64,000 bases of DNA, taken from NCBI GenBank assembly GCA_037043015.1, contig CM073323.1, forward strand, positions 22,224,758 through 22,288,757, given 5' to 3'. Below the pieces are notes generated by a model, which saw only the letters and a program-made list of their open reading frames with translations, was not told the origin of the DNA and did not search any database. Position 1 is the first letter of the stretch, and every line of letters begins with the position of its first letter. The stretch comes from Bryum argenteum. Lineage: Eukaryota > Streptophyta > Bryopsida > Bryales > Bryaceae. Below, piece after piece: positions 23,025 through 33,900 of this stretch. The position numbers and the translations under genes are program-made.

Positions 23025-23529
23025 GGGCCGATTTACACCTAGGGGACGGGCCAATTCAGCCCGTTTGAGGGCTGGAATCCTCACTCGTGATTGGCTGAAA
23101 GGCAAAAATCAGGCCCAACCCCCTTACACCTAGAGGCCGGGCCAATTTGGTGGCAGAATTTTTTTAATCAAGAAATGCAAGTTCTGACATGGCCCGAGCT
23201 CGGTGAATTGGGTGCATCGAGAATGGAAGGCCAATTCTTGGCCTCGGGGCCAATGTCAGATTTGTCTAAAAAAACCTTTTTTTTTTAAAAACAATTTTCT
23301 TTCACCAAATCAAATCCGTCCGTTTTCTGAGAAGTGCTGAATTTTTTTGGACTTTATTGAATTGGCCTGGCTTCTTGGCCCGAAGGCCATTACATATTGG
23401 GAAAATCGGCCCCCATTCTAATCATATTATAATGAGGACTTGAGGCCAGCCCCAACCCAAAAACGGGCTGAAATTTCAAACAATTGGCCCCAAGAAAACT
23501 TGGCCCGGCCCCTAGGTGTAAATCGGCCC
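23025..23529. mobile_element. Harbinger/Tourist-like MITE, 505 bp
   Basis: The ends are GGGCCGATTTACACCTAGGG and its reverse complement (…CCCTAGGTGTAAATCGGCCC), about 28 bp with one mismatch, flanked by TAA on both sides (23022-23024 and 23530-23532). A 3-bp TWA duplication is the hallmark of PIF/Harbinger elements. There is no coding capacity. At about 23122-23145 a second, internal CCCTTACACCTAGAGGCCGG copy of the terminal sequence suggests an internal duplication or nesting. Confidence 0.8.
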
Positions 23530-23532
23530 TAA

Positions 23533-24962
23533 GAGAGTCATGGGTGACCCTCACACCTCATTGTTCCTTTGTCCAAAATTTGAGATTTGGCACTTTCGAG
23601 GTTCGCCCACCCCATATTATTATTGACTCGCCTACAAGGTCCATACCTCAGATTCCAAATTGCCGATAAAAAATTCCTTGTTCAATTTTTGGTTGAAGGT
23701 CTATAGCAAATATTTCACAAACCCAAATGAAATTTTGTCAATTGCAAATGAAAGAGAACTCATAACAATTTCAAAAAATCCTAATTAAAGTCGTGGCAAC
23801 ACTTCTAAGTTTTGCATCAACCCAAAAAGTGGTCATATGGGCTTCTAGAGGTTACAATAAGGTTTCTCTAACCAAAAGTAGAGTCAGACTTGAATTGAAA
23901 TACAACGCTGGACAAAGGAGGTAGAACTCCTACAGGTCCTAGTGTTTTCTATAGTCCTTTCAATATAGTAACATCATTTGAGAATCTAACACCAAAATGA
24001 TTCCAGTCAGAAAACTTTCAACTAGAACTATTGTGTTATTTCCTAAGATCACTCTTCACTATAAGTAAGTTAATACTTTTACTCAAATAATTGTTTACTC
24101 AAATAATTGGCTTGCAAGGGCAAAGTAAGTTCGATGATTCAAAACTTCAAAAGTAAGAGTTGTTTGCACTAAAACGATTGCCATAAATTCCACCATCTCA
24201 AATATATCCTTAATTTTATTGCTAAAACCATCAACCCAACAAATTTTTATCAAAAACGGACATTGGATGAAATGATTATGGCTCTTCAAAATCCAGCCCC
24301 CTTTTCAAAAGATCAGAATGCCGTATATAAGGGTCAACAATAAGGAACCTCCAAAGAGTTTTACTTCTTCTACAAGCATATTCCACCTTGTGATCTACTT
24401 CAAGCAACGTCAAAAATCTCCTTTCTCAGAAGCTGCTCAGGAAGCTTCCAGAGAAGTTGTGCATTTGAGACAAAATTTCAAGAGGTCAAACTACTATACA
24501 CAATTCCCATGTACAAGATACACAAAAATCATGGCAGGACCGCATGAATGACGATTGATGTGTTCAAGCTGACTAAAAAGATTTGTGAGACTTTTATTGA
24601 AGTACAAACCACTATACGACAAACAAGCACCTTCTCCATGAAATACATGTCAAGCATGCCAGATCCACAAATAACAATATGCTGTAACCCAGGTTGAGAG
24701 CATACCTATATTGTGTTGCAATACTGAGTTGGCCACCACACAAACATGAAGAGTATATAAGCAGAATGACCAATTCGGTCAGCCGAAGCGAATAAGATTA
24801 GACTGAGGGGCTTGATAGTAGTCAAGCGAATAAGAAACAATTGTGCATGAAAGCACTTGTACATACAGAATTAAGCTACTGGCTGCCTAAACTCAATACC
24901 TGCAATACTTGCAGACAGCATACATACGTGGGACATGCAATGAATGACTTGACTAGCTACTC
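23533..24962. other. Intergenic, includes probable COPB 3' UTR
   Basis: No gene supported. The part next to 24963 probably contains the 3' UTR of the coatomer gene. Short frames (for example 24318-24551, +) lack motifs. Confidence 0.5.
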
Positions 24963-27900
24963 CTAACCCTTCTGTTTCAAAGTTATCTTGTCACCTAGGC
25001 TTAGGGCAATTCCCTGTGTCTTACTTCTGATTCGAATGTACCCTCCCAGCTTGCCGTCCGGTTGTTTCTCAACACTGACATTCACCAATGCATCCTCACC
25101 GAACACGCTCTTGGCGTACAGATTTGCTGCTAGAAATCCACAATCTCCTTCCAATGCCGACCTGAGCATCACAACCAAAGTGCTCAGAAACAAGAGAAGT
25201 CCAGGATGCAGAGTGAGGCAAAAACAAAGTAGATGGGTGGAAGTACTCGGGGATTCTATCTTAAGACTAAACAGAAAATACTGCGCGAAGTAGTTAAATT
25301 AGCGCGAGAAACACAACCTACTCCTATGTTATATTTTCATAATCGAATAGTTTTTGGTTTATGACTACTGGAAGAAGTATGAAGTTCCGCTTCTCGGAAA
25401 CAACTGATTGAAAAACAGAAATCAATTACGCAGAGTATCACATTGTATGATCTGAAAGGCGTGTTTCTTGCTGTGTACAGAATCAAGGGTGAAGATACAT
25501 ACGGTGGAGTGAGACACTTCATATTTGTTGAGGCGACGACATGTTCCAGAAATTCTTGTACATCTTGGATATTAGTGTTGACGGCAACCTGCAGACAAAA
25601 CGAAGTCAAGATATAGATATGAGCAACAGGTAAATGGCTCACTCCAACTCATCAAAACCAGAGTTTGTTCATAAATAAGAGAAAGGGGTGGGTAAGAAAG
25701 GGTACCTTATTTTCCCACTCGAATTCAGCCCACATGTTTCGGAAGACGACGTCGGCACAAGACGCTGGTGAAATGTAATCCATGATATCAATGTGAATAT
25801 CGTTCAGTACAACAACATTGCGGTCCAATGCACTGGTAGTCTCGTAGACAATATTCCCAAAGATAACGCCAGTTTCCGTTGACGACACCTTGATATTGGC
25901 CTTGATCTGCTTGCTGGTTTGAGGTGCCAAAGCATAGTTTTGTGGGCGCTCCACTAACTTCAAGTCTCCCATAGTTGCCAACTCCAAACACAGATTCTGT
26001 AACGTCTCATTGGTTCGGTTCACCACTGTGACATCAAGCACTATATCATACTGATGGACAGTCACGTAGGCTTCAGCGTATACTGGATCACTGAAACCTG
26101 TGAGCTGCAAGACTCTGTTCAGGTTTCTGTCTGTTTCGCCATCCTTGCTCATTTCACCCGTGGCTCGCTTGAGATCCGTCTGTACTTCATCCTCGAGCTC
26201 CAACTGGCTCATACCCTGACACACCAACAAGAGCACCGAGACCTCAATATCGCACCATCTAATGTGGCAAGAGTAGAGTACAGATGCACTTCACAATGTT
26301 GTACATACCTTTCTGCTTTTGAGATGGTAGAAATCGATAAGATCATCTGGTTGGGCATATGACACCATCGCCTTCGCTTTCAGATCCTCACTCTCCCGAT
26401 CCTGCTTCTCCTTGAGCATCACTACGAAACTGTCATGGCAATACTTGAGCCACACTGTTCGGATCACATCATCTGGGCTGGATAGTAGTCTGATGCAAAG
26501 GGAGATTCTGTCATATGAGTCCTTGTCGATAGGATGGGGCAAGATGGACGATTCACCAAGTCTTAGCATTGACACCAGAATCAGCAGCACTTCTGCTTTT
26601 GTCTTGTTCAAGGTGACGATAGGCACCTCCGTCTCTTCCATGCGCATCACAAGTTTGGTGAGTGTAGCGGCCACAACAGCTCCTAAGAAGAAGTCTCCAG
26701 TTAGAAGAATGGTCCTGAGATTTGAAGCTGGGTTCGAGGCTGCGGCTGATGCAGACGAAGGAGTCTCGGCCACGGCACTTTGTGTAGCATAAGTCCCGTC
26801 TGCTAAGACAGCCGGCCGTTTCGAAGAGGCACTTGAAACATTGATTGGTGCCGGAGCTTTGGTTCCATTCGAAGTTTTGTTGTCTCCAACGGCATTTCCT
26901 TCACCTTCTTCGGCCTCGGAATAGAATGGCATATCTCCTAACGACTGTTTAATCACAGCAATACCATTCTCAATTTCCTGCAAGGAAACCGAATACTCGC
27001 CGATGATCCAGAGAGCGCATGAGCATACTCTCGACGACCTAATTTGATAGAATGTGTCTAAAAGCCTGAACATGATCGATTCTCGAAGCTTTGGGTTCGT
27101 CTCGGTAATCTCCCTCACGAAGAAGACAACATCGAGAGCCGAGGCCACGTTAGAGTCTCCGAGGAAGTCCATAAGCAAATGCACAACTGTGCTTGCAACC
27201 TCAGGAAACTTCAAAGCACAAGCATGAATGGCTTGCACCAACATCTGCCTGTACTCTCCACACTTCTCAAGCTCCATACTTTGTGTCTTCACAACCTCCT
27301 TCTTGAGCGTCATTACGACCTCGTCAATATTCCGTGGCGTAATAAGATCCAGGGCGATATCGAGTGTCTTTCGGCGAATATCAAGATTGGGGCTTGAAAG
27401 AGCACGAAGAACATCCATGATCATCTCCACCATTACCTCTCTATGAGCAGCTTTGAGCTCCGTGATTCTATCGAGAATAATAAGCTTCACATTGTTGTCG
27501 CTTTGAGATATCAAAAGCTGGCAATAGCAATTCCCAGCGGCTCGAATCGCAGTCGGAGCAGAAGATAAAGACACCAAAGCACCTGCACATTCATACATCA
27601 CAGCTGCCGATGTCGAAGACAGCAACAGAATCACGATCTTGATGTATTTCCCTTTCTCGTTCGGATTCGACCGGCAGACCTTCCTCACAAGCTCGAGAAC
27701 GACCATCTGAAGAATATCTCCCCAGGAAGACACATTTTCCAAGTGATTCAGAAGATAATTCACCGCCCGGTCTTGCGCACACGTATAAAGCATCAGAAAG
27801 GCGTTTCTGCGAGCTGAAAGATCTTGCTCACTCGCAAGCAGCTTCTCGATCATTTCCGGCGCATCGACAAGGAGCTGCTCTCCTTGCGGCAAACTATAGA

Positions 27901-28372
27901 TCGCGTTCATTGCCAAGATCGCATTCCGTCGCACAAACGCATGACGATGCTCCAAGTTGGACAATATCGACGGAATCAGAGGCTCGATGAGCTCCGCTTC
28001 CTTCAATCGCGCAAGGAAACGCAATGTCACACCGCGAATGTACTCGTTCGGGTGTTGCAAGTTGTTGCGGAGGTTCTGGCAGATGAGAATCATTTCTGGC
28101 AGGATCTTACCCTTGGCATCCGTTTTGTCGATGATCTCCAAGTAGAGAAGCAGGAGCTTCTGGATAGTGTGATCCTCCGACGGCAGCACGTAGCGGACGA
28201 TTGTGATGAAGAGAGTTGGTAATGTCTCCCCGTTGAGAAGGAGCATTACTGCTTTCTTCATCGCATCGACTTTGAGCTCCGTGTCATGGCCTTCTAACTG
28301 CTCCTTGATCTCGTTCGCGAGCGCTGGTGTCCCTTTGTCAAAATGCACCAACAAGGTGCAAGTCTTCTCCAT
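24963..28372 (-). CDS. COPB1: Coatomer subunit beta (COPI coat), complete
   Basis: Four coding exons: 28372-26309, 26215-25706, 25588-25503 and 25161-24963 (TAG). Phases agree (0, 0, 2) and give 952 residues, the normal length for beta-COP. The N-terminal adaptin-like HEAT solenoid fills exon 1 ([41 protein letters not shown]-type repeats). A serine/alanine-rich linker follows at about residues 490-550. The C-terminal coatomer beta appendage spans exons 2-4 ([19 protein letters not shown] to [20 protein letters not shown]). By family it is part of the heptameric COPI coat that ARF1-GTP recruits to Golgi membranes for retrograde vesicles. Start chosen at the first ATG, which matches the conserved N-terminus. 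Most of the solenoid sits in one 2-kb exon, unlike the finely split dynein gene nearby. Confidence 0.97.
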
Positions 28373-28796
28373 CTTGACTCGATTTCTCCTCTTTTTGCCA
28401 CGCTTCTAATCGATTACAGCCTTTCAATCGCTGCCCGCATTCAAACATCCATCTGCTCCCGCAATGTGGATCAGATCTACACTGAGCTACCTCCAAAATG
28501 CTCTAAAATGCTCGATACTGGGCCAAAATGGACGAGAAAAAGAGCACTCCGAAACGTGAAGCGAGCCGGATTCGATTGACGTACCTGGATGCCTAATGTG
28601 GCAAAGGAGGAGAGAGATCGGGCGACAGAGAGGTCCACACTGTGAGGACGACGAGTAACTATGGCCCGGTCTAGGGTTGCTCCCCGACGTCGTTGACAAG
28701 CGCCCTCCGTGTGAACAGGACCCTCGCCAATTATTGAATTTTCATGCACTACGACTTGGTTTCGATTCCTCGTGCCCTCACTCGAGTTTAATAAAC
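28373..28796 (-). promoter_or_regulatory. COPB1 5' UTR, possible leader intron, promoter
   Basis: A good donor (CCAG/GTACGT on the minus strand, intron start 28584) lies about 210 bases upstream of the ATG, suggesting an intron in the 5' UTR. Its acceptor cannot be chosen with confidence. Frames on both strands here have no motif. Confidence 0.4.
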
Positions 28797-28799
28797 TTA

Positions 28800-29228
28800 A
28801 GGTACGTTCCCACTTGGCCTTAGAGGTGGTGTTAGAAGGTGGTCTTATCTCCTTAAATGAGTGTGTGTCCACACCTACATTCTTTAATAATTACCAATCC
28901 TACATGGATGCCCACCTGGCACACTCTAAAACTTGGAGGACAAAAAAAATATTAGCTAGTATTTGGGAGGACAAAAGATAGTTGAGCATTAGTAGGCAAG
29001 TGTTAGGGAAGCACCACAATTAGAAATATTCTCAAGTTTTGAAGACTTAAGAGTGGTCTTAGTTAATGGGGCCTTTGAGGAGCCATTATGTAATTGAGGC
29101 TACTTTTCAAGACACTTTTCCAAGCCTCATTGATGAGGCCTTCCCTAAGAATAAGGAATTTCCCCAAAATTGTGGAGGTCTTAAGTTTTAATGTATGCTC
29201 TTATCAAAGGCCAAGTGGGAAGGGGCCT
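28800..29228. mobile_element. Harbinger-like MITE, 429 bp
   Basis: The left end begins AGGTACGTTCCCACTTGGCC. The reverse complement of the right end reads AGGCCCCTTCCCACTTGGCC, so the inner 13 bases TTCCCACTTGGCC are identical. TTA flanks both sides (28797-28799 and 29229-29231). No coding capacity. It lies just upstream of the COPB1 promoter region and may affect it. Confidence 0.75.
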
Positions 29229-29384
29229 TTAGTCATATTATTATTATTGGGATATAAATTTATAAATTTGGTAATTACAATATTTCAAGATTTTAGTTAA
29301 GTTAAAAAGGAAGAAAAGAAAATAAAAGTAACGATAAGAAAAGAAGGCGAGAGTTTGAAGAAAGTAGAACCATGGAGACTCTTA

Positions 29385-29929
29385 GGGTCCCTTTACACTA
29401 TGGACCAAGAGCCATGAGCAAATAAACTAAAATCATTTTTATGGCCATGGCTTTTGGCAAAGAGCCGTGACCATAAGAAATTAATAATGAACTTTTGAGT
29501 GGCTTGGTCACTCTTGTAGTGTAAACTGGATTTGGACCAAGACAAGTTTAAGCTAAATCCTCATCAATCTCTCTTTTACCTTCTTTCCTTCTTTCTTCTT
29601 AAATAATTTAACTCTAGTCAATCAATGATTTTTGAGCCTCATGGTCTTCTTGATTGTAGTTGAGGCGAGGCATTTGCTTCGACTCAACTATAATCAAAGA
29701 GACCATGAAACATTACCCATATTGGAAATTTAGGCGCTGTATACTATGGACCATGAAGATTGACTATGGCCTTCTAAAATTTGTGATTGGAGAGTAAAGT
29801 GCTCTTGGTCCCATTTGGCTTTACACTACCTTGGAAAAAGGAGAATGACCACTAACTGTGGGGTCCCCAAAGTATGCTAAATTCTGCATTGTGGTTGATG
29901 TTTTCATGGTCTATAGTGTAAAGCGATCC
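29385..29929. mobile_element. Harbinger-like MITE, 545 bp, with internal hairpin
   Basis: The left end GGGTCCCTTTACACTATGGA pairs with the right end, whose reverse complement is GGATCGCTTTACACTATAGA. TTA flanks both sides (29382-29384, 29930-29932). Inside, 29640-29702 is a near-perfect palindrome (CATGGTCTTCTTGATTGTAG … AATCAAAGAGACCATG), and partial terminal-repeat copies occur at about 29730 and 29815. No coding capacity. Confidence 0.75.
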
Positions 29930-30996
29930 TTAGTGATAATCAAGTGGAATTTTTTTCATAATGTTGAAGGATGCTTTCCTAAGGGATTGAAGCAATTTTT
30001 CGAGTTTGAGAAGGGAAAAAACCCTCTCATGTGATTGGTCCTTGAGATTCAATATCTTTCAATCAAATTGTATTCATAATATTACAATGATGATCCAAAC
30101 TATTGTAAAAGGTCATACTTCTTAGAAATCAAAAAATTTCATACTTTTTTGAATTTATTTTTCAATAATTTATAACCAAAATTTTCAATCTCTCTTACTT
30201 TAAAAAAGACTTTAGACTAATATGAGCACACTCGAGTTCACAACAGATAATTGTTTTTGAAAGTATGATATTTGAATTTTATACCGCACTCTTAGGCAAA
30301 TTTGAGCATGCTTTAACTCCACTTTTAAACTTCAAGAATAAATATTTTATAGTTCATGAGGAATATAATGCATGAATGGTCTATTAGAAAGATATAAGAA
30401 AATTCCATAGTTGTCAAAAAGTTTCAACTTCACAGATAGATAGATAGAAACTCCGGTCCCTTTCTAAGGAGCCGGCGTGAATGAAGTGTCCGTTCGTAAG
30501 GCTAATATCCCAATGGCCACTGGACAAGGGGAAATTTTCAACTTCACACAATAAAATTGAATCAATGGGAGTTTGCCTATAGTCGGCTGACCTATTTTGG
30601 GCTTGTGGCAAATGTTGAGATATAAGTAGGCAAAGTTAAAGATAAATACAACAATATATCTTATATGAATATATTGAAAACTCATATCTAAATTAAAAGT
30701 TGAAACAAGATATATTATTGCATTCATGATTCTATGATAATTTTTACATGAAAGGCATCGAATAAATTTATTCTTAAAGCTGATAAATGACACCTTATAA
30801 AGATATAAAAATGCGAACGCTTCATTGATGCTATTGTACTTTTTTACATACAAGTTTTTTATACAAGTGGAAAAACATGCATTTGCTATGTGGATCCACC
30901 ACCATAAAATTACACCTAATCAACAAAATTTCACCAAGTAACAAAACTATAATGATACAAGTCAATTTCACACATACAACAACACAGTTTCTCTAT
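29930..30996. other. Intergenic and probable dynein 3' UTR
   Basis: No gene supported. Apart from a short retroposon at 30435-30535, the stretch is plain AT-rich DNA. The end near 30997 should contain the 3' UTR of the dynein gene on the minus strand. Confidence 0.55.
30422..30548 (-). mobile_element. Short retroposon (SINE-like) with GATA tail and 13-bp target duplication
   Basis: The insert 30435-30535 is bounded by perfect copies of TTTCAACTTCACA (30422-30434 and 30536-30548). On the minus strand it ends in a (TATC)n tail, as LINE-mobilised elements do. A near copy lies at 40660-40784. The body contains GGCGTGAATGAAGTGTCCGT and CTAATATCCCAATGGCCAC on the plus strand. No clear pol III boxes were seen, so it may be a SINE or the 5'-truncated end of a LINE. 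Confidence 0.7.
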
Positions 30997-33900
30997 CTAC
31001 ACTATTTGACAAAGTGATGCAACACCTTGTATCACCCAAAAGTCTGGAATTGTTTGTGGGTCGATTCGTAGACTTAAGTTTAAGATATAGTTAGATGATG
31101 CTCCGGTTGTTGTTAAGACTCCAGCTCTTACATGAGTCTTGTACAATGGACATTGAAACTCATCCTTTGGTGGTTCATAATTAACCATTGGTATGAAATG
31201 TATAATTGGCAGCTTAGCAGTCATTTCACCTATTTTGAGTATAGATTGTTAATCTTTTGTGTAGTTATGGTTGTATGAAAACTACGTAAATAACAAGATG
31301 CAGTAAGTATCAAATGACAATGTATAATTATTATCAACCTGGAAATGCGGTTGCCAAAAAATGGGATTTACGATCCCAACGAGCACCATCAAGAAACAAC
31401 CCTGTTATATATATTCCATTTTCTGGTGCCATTTCTATTTCACTCTCGTCATCCATTTTGAGAACGGAAAAACTAAAAGTCAAAGTATCAATGGGTATTT
31501 GATACTTTCGCGCATGTGTTTGTAAAGCTCCAGTCATAAATCCCTATATTTTCAAACACATATCTTATCATAAAAGTGATCAAGTTTAAATGTTGGAATG
31601 TTTACAAAGCAATCATAGTATGTGGTGATTAATTTAAATGACCCGAGTCACAAGTTTGATATATATGATTCGCAAATTTTGTAGAAATCTCAATCATTAA
31701 CTTAAGTAAAATTTCTCATAAATGAACTAATATGTAAAAATTTGACATTTATTATTTTTTGTAGACACAAATCAAATTTCTCTCAATGCTAGTCTAATTT
31801 TATATTAGCCAATAAAGTAGAAGATTTCTTTATTGCATAATTCTTCTAAACAATGTTTGATTTTGATTTTGAAGATACATATTATTTACATTACACCTTT
31901 ATATTTATGTTTCACCTTGGCCCAAGACTTGATTTCATTCATTTGTTTAAATTGTTGCTAAAAATCTAACTTAATAAAATTAGTTAAATTTTAAAAACCC
32001 AACACCAGATATATAGATAGAATATAATTTTTTATATGAATTTCATAGAATTGATCTTATACTTGGGGAAAATAAAATCCGGGCAACCAAAAACTATCTG
32101 GTTCCCCTGTTGATATCCATGTTTGCATCATCGCCATTCTCTTATGATAATCTATCATCCACGATGCAAGAGCCTTTAAAGATGGATATGCAACAACTTT
32201 CCACAACTCGGGCACCTATGACAAACAATTGTAATAAATTTCTAAGTTATATTGCTTGGTATTGAACCTTATTAGACATATTGTAGAAAATATATTTGTA
32301 TAGATATGCAATACCATATACAACAAATTGATTGATCAACATCAAGATTGCATATTTTCTATATTTCATATAAGCCCTCATCACCAAAAAATGTTTAAAA
32401 GGAAAATTTCATACATATAAGTATGTAATTTATTAGTATTATTATTTATTTACTTTTTTTTCTTTTTTTCGAAATACCTGATTGGACAAAAAATTGTTGA
32501 ACATACTTTCCAACTCGGCCGACATTACAACCAATCCTTTGATTGCACGTTGCAACTCGTCTAATGTAAATACCATAACTTTCAAAAGCTTATTGAATCT
32601 CTCACATTCCTGCATGAATTTCATTTTAAAGGATTAGGGACAAATGAATGTCATTCTGAAATCAAATATTGTGAGAACTTATATCATTATGCATACAATA
32701 ACTAATATAACATGTTGCAATTTAAATCTATATCATCTTTACCAAAGTGTAGTATTGCAATAAGGTAAGTCATAAGATTATCCTTCACAACCATTTGATA
32801 GAAGCGTCATCTAATGTATGGATGTAGGCTCTGAATTTGAATAGTATAGGTATAAGATGAACAAAGGTAGTTGTCTTAAAAATCAATTTTACTCCAACGA
32901 GTCGGGTGTAATATGATAGTAGAAAGTGCTTTTACCAATGATATTTAGATCAATAAAAGCAAGGCAAAAGAGGCTAATATTTGGTTTTGTTTGTGCTACA
33001 TGACACTAATTAGGTTCATAGAATATTGGGGTGTAATCGAAAGTAATCTTTAAGAGAATTTTAATCCAAAAAAATAATATTTTATTTATAGAGATTCAAG
33101 AAATAATTTACACCAAAAAACACTAGGTTCTTTAGTTACAAACTTATCAAATTTGATGAGTTACCTGAAAAAGCACCACCATGAGAGAACTCATTTGACC
33201 ATTTTCTCCATGAATAGGTTCTACTAACGCAACATCGGCAGGTGTTAAAGGAGGAGGTAAAGAAGTAGCAATATTCAATGCTAATTCACCAACAACTTCA
33301 TCCGGGGTAGCACCACCACTACTTCCACTTGCTCTAGGTTGAATACTTAAAACAACATTTGAAATCTTACTACTTTCTTGAAGTTGAAATGTAATTAAGG
33401 CATTTTCGTGCATGCCAAATACATCGGGGCCTTCACTATTGGGCAATCCTTGGATATATTCTACATAATCATTGTGTTTTCCCTCAAGCGGTGATTTGTA
33501 AATACCGGATTCCGTAAATTTAAAATTATCAACAAGTACAATTGGATCATAAAAATGTCGTAAATTACTCATTAGACATCTTCTATCTAAATCATCCGTA
33601 ACTCGACCTCCATAATTGATTTCACCTGTGCAAAAATACAAATAAAAGGTCTACTAATTATTAAAATTGAAATAAAATTATATGTTTACAAAGATAATAA
33701 TAAGCTTTTGAAGATAGAAAATTTAGATAAATATGACCTTAGAAATTGTTTTCATCATCAATGGTTTTTAGATCACATTATTCTTCTAAAATATAATAAC
33801 TTCCAAAGATGAAGGATTAACCTGTTACATATAGTAGAGCAGGCCAAGGAATATCGTCTTGTTCTTCCAAAAACATAAAAAGTGTTGAAAGAGCAACTTC

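Noticed and set aside
26412-28222. Long plus-strand open frames across the coatomer beta region
   Set aside because: They are antisense to the conserved beta-COP exon and have no motif; they follow from its codon composition.
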